Assembly (NCBI GenBank): GCA_030386875.1
Contig: CM059564.1
Coordinates: 69,025,436-69,089,435 of the forward strand
Direction: 5' to 3'
Source: Morinoia aosen
Lineage: Eukaryota > Arthropoda > Malacostraca > Amphipoda > Talitridae
DNA: 64,000 nucleotides
Part shown: positions 49,715-60,292 of the stretch, piece by piece
How positions within the stretch are numbered: position 1 is the first letter of the stretch
How the letters are laid out: every line of letters begins with the position of its first letter
The notes under the pieces: model-generated
Seen by the model: the letters and a program-made list of their open reading frames with translations, nothing else
Told to the model about the DNA's origin: nothing
The model's database searches: none
Made by a program: the position numbers and the translations under genes

Positions 49715-50057
49715 GTACAACTATTGTATCTATGGGAATTAGCGCTCCCAGGGGAACTATGTGAGGGCCCGAGCTAAGGTTAGGTAGGCTTCCTTTTTGT
49801 TGTAATAAAATAGGTTTTTGTTTTGTTACGGACCATCTTTTTTCGGTTCACTGCTGTCCTGTTTTTCAGCACCTACGACTTTCTTTTTCAACTTTTTTCT
49901 TGTTTCATGAACTTCTTTCCTAGCTTACTGTTTCTGTGCACTTTGTGCATAGATTCCGCGTTCCCTCAATTCCTTACTAAATGGTGCCTTCCTCTTTCCT
50001 CTCTTGGAACATCTTTGTCGTGGTTAAGGGAGGCTAAAACTTTCTTATATAATAATA
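49715..50057 (+). repeat. Dispersed repeat, copy 7
   Basis: It starts at GGTACAACTATTGTATC with GCGCTCCCAGGGG and keeps CACTGCTGTCCTGTTTTTC. It ends AAAACTTTCTTATATAATA, the same tail type as copy 1. It lies only 300 bases before the alternative last exon of the tetraspanin. Confidence 0.92.
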
Positions 50058-50357
50058 GTAACTTCGATTGATTATAGTTAATTCCGATATAAACAGGTTT
50101 AGGTCGGAAGGAACTATAGCGAGTACGAAGCTGTTTTCTGCGTTGCTTACCCACTTGTAAATGACCATTGGAGTTCTATGGAAAAGCTAGGTGAAAAATA
50201 TTAACCCCCACTAAAACCTAACTGGCATTCATTTTAGAGCACAAATCGTAGGTATTAATCATATTGTTGAAGAGCTGTGGAACTCGGGAGATAATTCATT
50301 ATCCTTGGTACCAAGTGTAGTATGGAGGGACCTCGCTAAAACATGTCTGTTGTGCAG

Positions 50358-50438
50358 GTGCTTGGCTTCTTCCTGGCTCGCACGTACCGGCATCAGATCA
50401 ACCCTTACCTGTCGACTGAAGAGAGCCGCCTGCAGTAA
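50358..50438 (+). CDS. Tetraspanin alternative last exon (different TM4 end and tail)
   Basis: This exon of 26 codons plus stop follows ATGTCTGTTGTGCAG. It encodes VLGFFLARTYRHQ, then INPYLSTEESRLQ and TAA. It fits in phase 0 onto FSFTE at the end of the 31995-32159 exon and completes TM4. It shares the layout LG..L...YR.Q..P with the exon at 36806 but has another tail, lacking NPSAFL. The simplest reading is a duplicated terminal exon used as an alternative to the first, joined over an 18.2 kb intron. It could instead be the decayed or sole end of an unseen neighbouring copy, but no other tetraspanin exons lie between. Transcript evidence would settle its use. Confidence 0.85.
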   Translation: MLGFFLARTYRHQINPYLSTEESRLQ

Positions 50439-51568
50439 CGAGCCGTTCATCGTCGCTGCTCGTTTTTGCCATTCCTGTTCATTACATTCTGTTGTGGTTG
50501 TGCTAGCGATGCCTTTACGCCAATAGCATTTTCTTGAAAGACAATCTATGCAACACTTCCCCAGGCCAAGCTTGTCTGAACTCTTTCCAAAATTGCTCTG
50601 AAAACACAACGAGGTAAACATAGCGGTCTTGTAACTGAGCATATCATGGCGCTTGTACGCAAGTCTTCCATTCTGTTGATGCCTCTTATTCTTGTACTGA
50701 AACTCGGGCTCTTTTAAGTTTAGAATGTATTGATGAATTCAGTAATGCCTCATCCGCGTAAGATAAGTGTTCTGTGGTTCTGCTGAATGGGAGTCCAATT
50801 CTCAAATTCGTAATTCGGTCAAGTTCTGCGACTGGGTGATGAGCAAGAGCCCCTCAGTACTGGGTTTGATGTGTAAAGAGGACCATGTCCAGTATTCGGG
50901 CTTTTAAAATGTTGACTTGAATGACAACGTCCGGTTCTGAACTAGAGTGAAGTTTCAAATTAATTATTCTTGCGTTGACATTCCTACATGTTGAGTAGCT
51001 GTACTTCATTATGAGGGCGTTTTGTATGTTTTTAATACGATTACACTTTTCTTTCTTGTTTCTCATGTATTCTGCTAGATATTATAAACGGTAGCTACAT
51101 ATTATTTTCAGTAGAAAGTTTGTGCCTATATATCGCATCGTGCCATTTGCTTTGTCTTCGCGTTATTTTGTTTCCTCGCAATTTTATTCGCTGTAAACTT
51201 TATTGTTTTTCTTCGAAACCGATTTATTGACCGGGAGCTGCAGACAGCAGTCAAATTTATGCTTAGAGCGTAGCGCTGCGTCATGCTTTAACTGATGCTG
51301 CTACAGACTCCTTTCGCTTTGTGGTAATGACTGGGCGTAAGTGCGTCCTCTTACTGTGCATGTTCAAATCTTCAGGAGCTTCCCGAGTCCTCCACTAAAT
51401 TTCGTATAGAATCGGGGCTCGAGCAGCGTTAACTAATTTCGAGGTCTCAATACTCATCAATTCTATCGTTGTAGATGTTTCACGGATTCTAATGCTCTAA
51501 CTCCAACATACTACTTCTAATCTAATACATCAGCGGTTGCGTAATACGCCTGAAGCTTAGTGCATCAT
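50439..51568 (+). other. Probable 3' UTR and flank of the long tetraspanin isoform
   Basis: There is no coding sequence. The closest clear AATAAA downstream of the stop is at 51918-51923, with another at 52325-52330, so the UTR may run about 1.5 kb or more and include the 27-bp array. Confidence 0.4.
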
Positions 51569-51845
51569 CAATACTCCAGGAGCCTAATGCTCCAACGTCA
51601 CTCCAAGAATCTAGTACTCCAATACTCCGGGAGCCTAGTGCTCCAACACCACTCCGGGAGCCTAGTGCTCCAACACCACTCCGGGAGCCTAGTGTTCCAA
51701 CACCACTCCGGGAGCCTGGTGTTCCAACACCACTCCGAGAGCCTGGTGCTCCAACACCACTTCGAGAGCCTGGTGCTCCACCACGACTCCGAGAGCCTAG
51801 TGCTCCACCACCACTCCGAGAGCCTAGTGCTCCACCAATGCCAAT
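51569..51845. repeat. 27-bp tandem array
   Basis: About ten units of the type ACTCCGGGAGCCTAGTGCTC plus CAACACC occur. Edge units are more diverged (CTCCAAGAATCTAGTACTCC). The later units change GGGAG to CGAGAG and AACACC to CACCACC. Frames of about 110 and 89 codons through it come from the unit length of nine codons and are not called. Confidence 0.93.
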
Positions 51846-51917
51846 ACTGCAGGACCCCGATGTTCAAAATTACGAGTCCTAAACTGCTTTGACTTCATTT
51901 AACGTGAGTAGCTTGCA

Positions 51918-51923
51918 AATAAA
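51918..51923 (+). terminator. Candidate poly(A) signal AATAAA
   Basis: This is a plus-strand AATAAA about 1.5 kb after the alternative tetraspanin stop and just past the 27-bp array. It is a weak call, as the hexamer is common in AT-rich DNA. Confidence 0.3.
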
Positions 51924-51929
51924 GCTATA

Positions 51930-54900
51930 CTATTTTTGCGCCAGCTGTATTTCTGGAAGACCTAGTTTTCGCAAATGGCAGCAAATGTGTTGTTATAATT
52001 AGAATAGTTAACGCTTGCTCTGCACCAACTTAGTTTGGTCTCTTTTGACCGTTAAGATTGATCCTCGTTAGTGAAAATTATTAAAAATCCTATGAGTCGT
52101 TAGATGACATCCGTTCTATGACCGTGGCTAGAGTTCACTGGAATCCACTGGAATCATGTTTTTTGTTTAAAACGTTTAGTAGCTCCAACATTTTTTTTTA
52201 TCTAATAGAACTGTTTGATAGATGGTATAATTGGTAAGTAAATATGTAAGATGTTAGACTGTGTTGCAGGAGCCGCCATCGGCATGTGTTGGGACTTTGC
52301 TAGTCGAGTAAGAGTTGTGTGTATAATAAAGCGATGTCGCGGGATAGCTTATTTAACGACCTTATAAGATTTGTGGTGGTAATACACCACAAATGTTGCT
52401 TATTGTATGGTAGGTACACTGCACATGTACTGTGTATCAAAATATAAATTTCGTAAGCGACATCGATCTTGAATTTATATTTATGCTCAGTGTGTCTGTA
52501 AAATTGAACTTGAACCGTGCGACGCAAGAAAATGAAAAAATGAGAATTAAAAAAAAATGTAGAAGTGACCTCGTAATATGAAGACCAGTTCCATCTGAGT
52601 CACATTGCACGATTATTTTATGGTACTCAAGATTTCACGTTATCCAATTACATTGCCATACGAAATATCTCAATATACAGGGTACATAATGATTTAAAAG
52701 ATTACTCGGATTACACACTAGGTTGCGCATACGATTGAGTGACCCACTGTACGTAGAGTTGTCGATAGAGTTTAACAGCATATATAGTCATGCCTTACGA
52801 AGTGGAAACGAGCAGCCAGACAGCTTCGAGATGAAATATGCATCTGAGTGCACTGTGACAGAGGAAAATGAAGCCATAAATCGCACTTTAGCTTGTAACT
52901 GGAAGTGAAAAATCAACAAATCGTGAGGCGGGCTAACTCACTGCAAAATTATTCTAAAAAACTTTCTCGCAGAAGCTGCACATGATGAAATTGAACTTAA
53001 CATCACGATCACTGGCATCGCCATTTCACCCACAGCACATGTGCACAAAAAAATTTCCCTTCAAATCATCACGAAGTGTAACGGCAGGAGTAGGGAACAT
53101 GTAAAATCATGAAGTATGCAGTGGTCACACAGCTACAAAGACGTACATTAGTCGCATGTATGACAACTGCTTCAATGACCAGGTAACACGAAAGCCCGAT
53201 AAGCCTGGAAAATCTGAACTTCTTTGGCATTGGAACTCTGTCCTGAAGAATGAGAAATCCAATGAATGCTGAAGTCAATCACTAAATACTTCAATTTGAG
53301 CCGAATGACTATAGAAGTAGCTAGTTCCTTAGTTACGTGGGAAGGCTTTTCGCGGTGGCTACTGAAAGGGAGAAACAGGGACTTCAAATACTGCAATAAA
53401 TTTCGAACATCAATAGGAGTTACTTGCTCCGTAACAAATATTTCGTATGAAAGGCAAGCAACAGTACAAAGCGTTTCATGGAAACTATCGTGCAGATAAT
53501 TTCTACAGACAAATTTATAGTAGAGCCACAGAACTCAGAAACTATCTTCAAGGTTACAAAATGGACGACTCCGTTTGGACATGGAAGTAGAAAGCATCTA
53601 AGTCGCACACAGCTACTATTTAAAGATATTTACAATGGCGGAACGCATACGGAACTTCACGACGCTGATGTTCATGTTAACATGCACACATGTAATTTTT
53701 CTTTCATGCAAAAAACTAAGGAAATTGACTTACATCCCCCAATTGCCCAACAACTTACACTACTAAGAACAGATGAGCGTTCGCTCTCCAGTGAGGCACG
53801 ATCCCATACCAAGTTAACGAGTAAATTTAAAGAAATATCCGCTGTTAAAGCGTACAATTCGCATGTGAGAAAATGTTCTCTTTGTAGTTAGAAACGGACT
53901 TTATTATTGCTCACATTTTAAAATAGCAGCTTCGATAATAAGAGCATGACTCAAATTTCGTTGACCCCCACAATTAGGATGGGTTGACCTAAGAATGGTC
54001 GTAGAACTGAATCTTTCATAGGAAATATATCAACTAAAGAAAAGAATGCATCCAAAATTATACTTGGTCGAAATCGCAAAAATAGCGGTAAATTCGCGTC
54101 CTTAGTTATTGTCGTAAATTAATTTTCACTTATTGTCCGTGCGCTCAAAACTTATTTTGGAACGAATGTTCCTCATGCGAAATACCGCACTATTTGTATT
54201 AAAAAAAATCCATATGCTCCACACAGAACACTGGTGATTTTCAACAAACTATTTACAAAACATTTCAACTCACCAAGAGGCTTTGAAACTGAGATCATTA
54301 CTTTCTGTTATAGGCTACGCTTTCAACTTTGTGAGAACGGATGTCATATCAGAGGGGTCACGTTGAATAACCAACTTGGATAATTTTTAGAGTTGCAATA
54401 CTGCTATTAGCTCCCAACTTGGATTTTGACGACCATTGCTGGGTTATTTTTGCTACCCTATAAAATAATCGTCTTCAAATGGTTAGAAAGAGCTGCAGTT
54501 TCAGAAAATTCACAGAAATTAGCGATGCAAAAATTTCTGTCCATAATATTTCTCGCGGACAATATCAAGGGTTTGAATTCTACATTGACGACCATGAACC
54601 AAAATATGAAAGACTATCGTGAGAATTTGACGCGATTGTCCCGTTTCCAATGCACGAACGGAGAGATCAGGTGGTGATAGATAGAGTTACACATGTACTG
54701 CCACGGGAATTTTTTTTGACTAAGAGAAAGAGAAAGTATCTCAAAATACACGGTTTCACATCTATTCTAAAGAGTAATTCATTATGCTATATATCAAAGA
54801 AAAAAATGAAAATACTACATCCATTCGGCGAACAAAACCTTGAAAATTAATGAAATTTTTAGCATAATTGAGCATCGAGAATCCACCGAAGACTCAAACG

Positions 54901-57014
54901 CATAGAGGTTTACCAGTAGCCAGAACATGGGGGCAGTTGAAACAATGCTACATAATTCCTCTAGGAATATGATAGCTGTTGAAAAGTGTTACCTAACACA
55001 TCCCTTAATAGAGATGTAAATAATCAACTTATTAGTTCTTGATTTTCCAACTCGAAGAATCCCACAAAATCCAACAACTAAACATGAGGAACTGTTAAGA
55101 ATGAAATATAAGATAACATTTGAGCCAACGTATGTCGTTTTCTAGAGGATCACAGCGAGTAATGTAGTTGTGATGAGACAGCGCAATTGAAAGTTGCGAA
55201 GATGCACAGATGATGAAAAAACCTTGTGCAGAAAACCTTGATTTAATGATAACCTCAGTGTTATAGCGAGCTTTTCCATGAACAAGGAAGTGACTTGAAT
55301 AACAAACGCGCCCGTTAATTAATAAAACTTTGATGTTTCGGTGAGCTATAGAACTAACTTCCTTCGCTACCAAAATGAAAATTAACACACCATCAGATGA
55401 ACACTCATAAATTATGTCTTAACATCACTTATTTACAATAATGAACAATGTTCGTTCTCTACCCATTTTTAATCGAAAACACATGTTATCGATTACTCTG
55501 TTCTGACGTATAACTGTACGATTATTGATAAATTGCAGTGATATCTCTAGCGACGCTATCCTGCGATTTGCCTCGAATCAGCGAATCAAAACTCCATGAA
55601 AAATTGACACTGAATGTCTACCCTAACTACCATGACAGACTCGGAACGGTCATGTTCTACTAAGTTGAGTGCATAGACTTGGCAGCAAACAAAAACCGCC
55701 GCCTCAGCTCTACTGAAGAGGAGCTTTGGTTTTACCTGAAACGACAGTGATTGCTTTCTTGTGTGGCACAAAAGGTTTTGGAAACTGGAACAATCACTAG
55801 TCGATTTCTAAATGATAGACCAAACAGAGCTAAAACTTATCTGTGAAGTTTAAGAAATTCAAGGAGTTAGTTGCTAACATTGAGTCAACCCTCTCTCGCT
55901 TCATCCATCGAATAAAAAGTTGAACAGGCATCAATTGAAAGGCATTCGTACCCAAATTTTCAACATCGTTCAGCATTTGCTTGTTTGTCAACATTTTGAT
56001 TTCTTTAACAAAACATTTGCCTATCTCCATTAAATACATATTTCAAGTAAAATTTATTTTATCATCCATTCATATGAATGATAGGGCACACTTATCAAAT
56101 TAAAATAAATTTAGTGAATTAATTACCAAATTCGTGTCTAAAATAAAATTTAAAAAATATTAGATAGCGTTCCATTTAGCAACCATCACCCCTGAGTAAA
56201 TTCTTTCGAATGCCAATTTTTATTCAATTTATAGTCTGAGCTAAATCATAATTAAAATTACGCAGCAATGGAAAGTGAGAAAACGCTGCACAAGTCACGA
56301 ACAGACAGTTCAACGTGACGGGAAATGGTACGTTGAAACTGAGGCATTTAGAGAATACGTACCTCGTTCCCGAGAACTTCACTAGAATTCGTGATTGTTG
56401 AGAGCAAAGGTGACAAAGTTACAGAATTTAGCACTTAGAAAACTATTTTTTGAAAAATAACACCGTTCAACCTGAGAGTTTAAATTTAGGCCTGTGACGA
56501 CGTTGGCTGCCCACTCATTAGATGAAGAACCCAAGGAAATACCTGCGCATATTGAGCGACAATGCAGAAGAAACTTCTATCATGAGATCCAGTGGAAAAG
56601 ACCAGCGTGGTAGTCGCGCTACCTCCCTAGGTGTTCAGAGGCTGTGAATAATTTATCATTTAAACGTCCTCTTCAGTTTTAGAAAAATAATGTGAGAGTA
56701 TTTGTGCATACTTTTTCAACAAAGAATTAAAAATTCTTTCAACCTCTCAATTCGTTGAAAGTTTTACGGCACACGTCACTTCCTTTCTGGAGCTTCTGCC
56801 CATTCAAGCATCTCTTATCAAATGCAAAATAAGACCACTGAAGAAACGAAACCTGTCAATATGCCAATAACGGTACATGTCAGCACTACAATCTCCATAA
56901 GTAGAGGTCATGATGGAGATGATTTGCCAGTGGAGCCTAGAATATAAAAAGGAAAAATGCGCAGCATTTGGTAGACAGAATTGCTTGTGCTATGGTTTGA
57001 AAATCCTTGTTATT
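51930..57014. other. AT-rich interval between two convergent genes
   Basis: The tetraspanin ends to the left on the plus strand and the next gene ends at 57015 on the minus strand. Short frames such as 53478-53891 (137 codons, plus) show no domain I recognise. The stretch nearest 57015 should be the 3' UTR of the minus-strand gene; a minus-strand AATAAA occurs near 56218-56223. Confidence 0.5.
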
Positions 57015-57614
57015 CTAGCGAGGAACACAGTGAGGTCTGGGTGGCGAAGGAGGGGGTGGAGAAACTGGGGATGGAGGGGGAGTAATTTGGCAACGACTAT
57101 GGGAAGCGTGCCGACAGTTGCCGGGGGACGAGGAGGAGTGTGGGGAAGGCGTGTACTGCAGCTCGCTGTAGTGATCGTCAGGAGACGGGGAAGAGTGCGA
57201 GTATTCGGGAGAGTCTGACCCTCGTCCCGGAGCGGAGTCGCGGCTGAGGCCCTGCACCGCGCCGTAAGGCCCCGCGCCTCGTGACTGAGAAGGCCCAGGA
57301 TAATCGGCGTGATAGCCGCGCTCTGGGTACGGCTGGCAGGGCTTAAAATGTTGTTGTTGCAGCTGGTGCTGGTAACGTTGCTGCGGATGCGGGTGTATGC
57401 TGATGCTGGTGTGGCTGTCAGGCGGGAGAGGACGCTGCTGGTAGTCAGAGCAGCCTCTGGAACAAGAAGTGCCTCCCTCATCTTCGCTCTCAGTGAGGGG
57501 AGCTAGAGGGGCGTGGTCGGGGGGCAGCATGGTGGTATGGGTGGAATCACTCTGCAGGGTGCCGTTGTCACAGGCGGCTGGGTAGGCCTTCCTCTGCAGT
57601 GATTGGATGTACTC
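57015..57614 (-). CDS. Last coding exon of an unidentified protein, Pro/Ser/His/Gln-rich tail
   Basis: The exon begins after TTTTGTGCGCAG on the minus strand and runs 199 codons to a TAG. It starts EYIQSLQRKAYPAACDNGTL and then has an acidic patch TESEDEGG, a His/Gln-rich part (HPHPQQRYQHQLQQQHF, about 74-90) and a tyrosine-containing stretch YSELQY at about 149-154. It ends in SH3-ligand-like proline runs (ITPPPSPVSPPPPSPPRP). The sequence is GC-rich against AT-rich surroundings, and its frame stays open from the acceptor to the stop. No domain is recognised. The composition suggests a cytosolic signalling or scaffold tail of a receptor or adhesion protein, which is inference. Four dispersed repeats lie in the intron upstream. 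Confidence 0.75.
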   Translation of the reverse strand, partial: EYIQSLQRKAYPAACDNGTLQSDSTHTTMLPPDHAPLAPLTESEDEGGTSCSRGCSDYQQRPLPPDSHTSISIHPHPQQRYQHQLQQQHFKPCQPYPERGYHADYPGPSQSRGAGPYGAVQGLSRDSAPGRGSDSPEYSHSSPSPDDHYSELQYTPSPHSSSSPGNCRHASHSRCQITPPPSPVSPPPPSPPRPHCVPR

Positions 57615-57787
57615 CTGCGCACAAAAGAGCCACGATCGTCTAAAAGGTCATCAGGAAGAAAGTGCAAGCGCTATAAGATTATAATAATTATATTAGTGAA
57701 TTCAAGAAACCTCAGCCACAATAAAGACGATCTCAAGAGAGCGCAGATAAAGCACCATTTAGAATGGACTGAAGAACATGAGGTGTA

Positions 57788-58092
57788 GATTAGATTCGAT
57801 GTTAGCTTGAGCCTCCCTAACTGTAACAAGGTGTTCCAAAGAGAGAAAGGGGGAAAGCACCATTTAGTGTGAATTTACGGGAACTTGGAATCTATGCACA
57901 AGGTGATGGAGATTGTAAAAGAAGTGGTTTTAGGTGCTGGAAAACAGGACAGCAGTGAACCGAAAAAAGATGATCCGTTGCAAAACAAAAACTTGTTTTA
58001 TTTTAATAAAATAGGAGGCCTACTCAACCTTTACTATGGGACATGAACCATTTCCCCTGGGAGCTCTAATTTCCATAGATACCACTTGAAGG
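57788..58092 (-). repeat. Dispersed repeat, copy 8
   Basis: It is the reverse complement of the plus-strand copies: GATTAGATT tail first, then GAATCTATGCACAAGG, AACAGGACAGCAGTGAACCG and CCCCTGGGAGCTCTAAT. The hairpin end is partly lost (ATAGATACCACTTG). Sense orientation to the minus-strand gene. Confidence 0.9.
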
Positions 58093-58340
58093 GAGAAAAC
58101 GGGGAATCTAAGCACGAGGTGCATTCACACACAGAAGAACCTGCACATGGAAAAACTAGTTAGGAAGGAATACGATGACTAGAAAAAGAAAAATAGCAAA
58201 GAAGGCAATGAAAATTATTAAACTAAATGAGAATGAAAAATATACAATTCTCAATCTAACATTTTCCCCCTTAAGGAGCGATTTAACATATTATATCACA
58301 GGTAGTTCACGACTTCTTCATCAAAACAAAGGTGTTCCCA

Positions 58341-58696
58341 AGATTAGATTAGTTTAGTCGTTAGTTTTAGCCTCCCTACCCAGCAACAATTGCGATCCAA
58401 AGAGAGGAAGGAGGAAGGCACCATTTAGTATGGAGTTAAGGAAACGCGGAATCTACGCAGAAAGGCATAGAAACAGTTAGTTGTGAAAGAAGATTATGAA
58501 ACAAGACCAAAGTTGAAGAAAACAGTAGTAGGTGCTGAAAAACAGGACAGCAGTGAACCGAAAAAAGGTGGTCCTTAACATAACAAAAAAATTATATTTC
58601 AACAAAAAGAAGGCCTACCTAACTCTCAGCTCAGGCCCTCACATTGTCCCCCTGGGAGCGCTAGTTCCCATAGATACAATAATTGTATCCCCCTGA
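58341..58696 (-). repeat. Dispersed repeat, copy 9
   Basis: This is a full-length copy: AGATTAGATTAGTTTAG tail, AACGCGGAATCTACGCAG, AACAGGACAGCAGTGAACCG, TGGGAGCGCTAGTTCCCATA and the intact hairpin GATACAATAATTGTATC before CCCCCTGA. Sense orientation to the minus-strand gene. Confidence 0.92.
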
Positions 58697-59227
58697 GGGG
58701 GGTGTTCCCAAGAGAAGAGGGCACCAATTAGTTTGAAATTACTTCTTTTATTTGAAATTGTAAAGTAATGCCAGACACCGTATAATGGGTGAAGGTCCAC
58801 ATAACAAGGGTTATAGCCCTGCCACTGAACTGACCTCGAGGTTCTCAACACCTTACCTATGCAACTTATGGATTGAATATGTGGTATGGTCACGTATGAA
58901 ACACCAACTTAGATGAAGCTGAAATTTTTTCATAACATGCAACAACTGTTCTGAGCCACCTGATTAAGAGCTGGAGAGCACGCGTTGTTCGCGTATAAAG
59001 TTGGAAGACAACAAGAGAGCGTGCCACACGATCAATATAACATACCAGAAAAGAGTTAATCTCTAGAAATTATGAAGTAATATTCATATCAATAACAGTT
59101 TTAAGCAACATCTAGAATGTTAAACACAAATATTAACCATAGTTTGGTGAAAGCAATGAATTGTAAATCATATTGAAGTGTCATCTCTCAAGTAGAACCT
59201 AGACGGTGCTTAAACCCATTAAGATAA

Positions 59228-59510
59228 GTCAGATTAGATTACAAGTTAGATTTAGACTCCATAACTACAACATAGGTATTTCCTAGAGAAGAAGGAAGAA
59301 GGCACTATTTAGCATGGAGTTAACTCAAGATCTCCAGCGCCCCGAAACAGTAAGTTACGAAGGAAGTCTATAAAACAAAATTAAAATTCAAGAAGATAGT
59401 ATTACGGGTTAAAAAAACAGGACAGCAGTGATCCGAATAAAGGTGGTTCTTAGCAAAACAAACAACCTATTCTATTTCAATAAAAGAGAATATCAATTCA
59501 ACTCTCCAGT
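59228..59510 (-). repeat. Dispersed repeat, copy 10 (incomplete)
   Basis: The tail AGATTAGATTAC, GCACTATTTAGCATGGAG and AACAGGACAGCAGTGATCCG are present; the hairpin half is missing. Sense orientation to the minus-strand gene. Confidence 0.88.
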
Positions 59511-59983
59511 CTATCATAAGGCTGAGAAGCAAATACGCTGCCAAGTGTTCGGGCGACAACTCGAGCAGAACATCTGCATCACTGGAGGAATAATTGTGAT
59601 ACATTGGAAAACGGAATGCCTTCAGCGTACAGCAAAGAACAAAGATCGGAAGCTGAACGTAAGCACATATCGCTTTGTGTACTGAAGATAAAAGACTTTG
59701 AATCACATTTCACGAAATAAAAGCAATACATATCAAAACCCCACGCACAATGAAGATAAAGAGTATTGGAACCTCAGCTTTGTAACCACAAATCATACAA
59801 GGTTTGAGAACCAAATATTAACGAATTAAGAGAAACAAGTATTTAGTGACCGAACACTTGAAAAAATATCGTTCAACTCAGACCGCGGGGCAGGTTCAAA
59901 ATATCAAAAAAATACTTCAGAAATACGAAGAAGTGAACGAAATGAGGCAACAAGAAATGAACACTTGAAAATTGACTGCTTGA

Positions 59984-60292
59984 TAATAAGAAAGTTTTAG
60001 CTTCCCTTTACCACGACGAAGATGTTCAAAGAGAGGAAGGAGGAAGGCACCATTTAGTATGGAGTTGAGGGAACGCGGAATCTATGCACAGGGTGTATAG
60101 AAACAGTAAGCCACGATAAAAGTTCATGAAACAAGAAAAAAGTACTAGGTGCTGAATAACAGGACAGCAGAGAATCGAAAAAAGGTAGTCCGTAACAAAA
60201 CAAAAAACTATTCTAGTCCAACAAAAAGAAGGCCTACCTAACTCTCAGCTCGGGGCCTCACATATTTTCCCTTTGGTAGTGCTAATTCCCTA
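59984..60292 (-). repeat. Dispersed repeat, copy 11
   Basis: It starts GATAATAAGAAAGTTTTAGC, the reverse complement of the tail type in copies 1 and 7. It keeps AACGCGGAATCTATGCACAG, AACAGGACAGCAG and TAACTCTCAGCTCGGGGCC, and it ends near GTGCTAATTCCCTA without the hairpin. Sense orientation to the minus-strand gene. Confidence 0.9.

Larger units (their letters stand above)
36881..50357. other. Long interval between the two alternative tetraspanin last exons
   Basis: About 13.5 kb. It begins with the 3' UTR of the canonical isoform and is intron for the other. Apart from the repeats listed separately it has no recognisable gene. Small items: a direct repeat CACAGTTGAACCTTATTGTA at about 45942 and 45983; a CRE-like TGACGTCA near 46902 in a stretch with several TGACGT and GTCACG words (46870-46940); and a short duplicated CTTCGTA(C/T)GCCAA near 47170-47205. 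No third version of the terminal exon was found by eye. Confidence 0.6.

Noticed and set aside
52269-52312. A third alternative tetraspanin last exon after TGTTGCAG
   Set aside because: In phase it would read EPPSACVGTLLVE and stop, which cannot complete TM4 and has no family similarity.
53266-53891. Overlapping frames of 77 and 137 codons as a gene or viral remnant
   Set aside because: No recognised motif, AT-rich composition like the surroundings, and no splice or start support.
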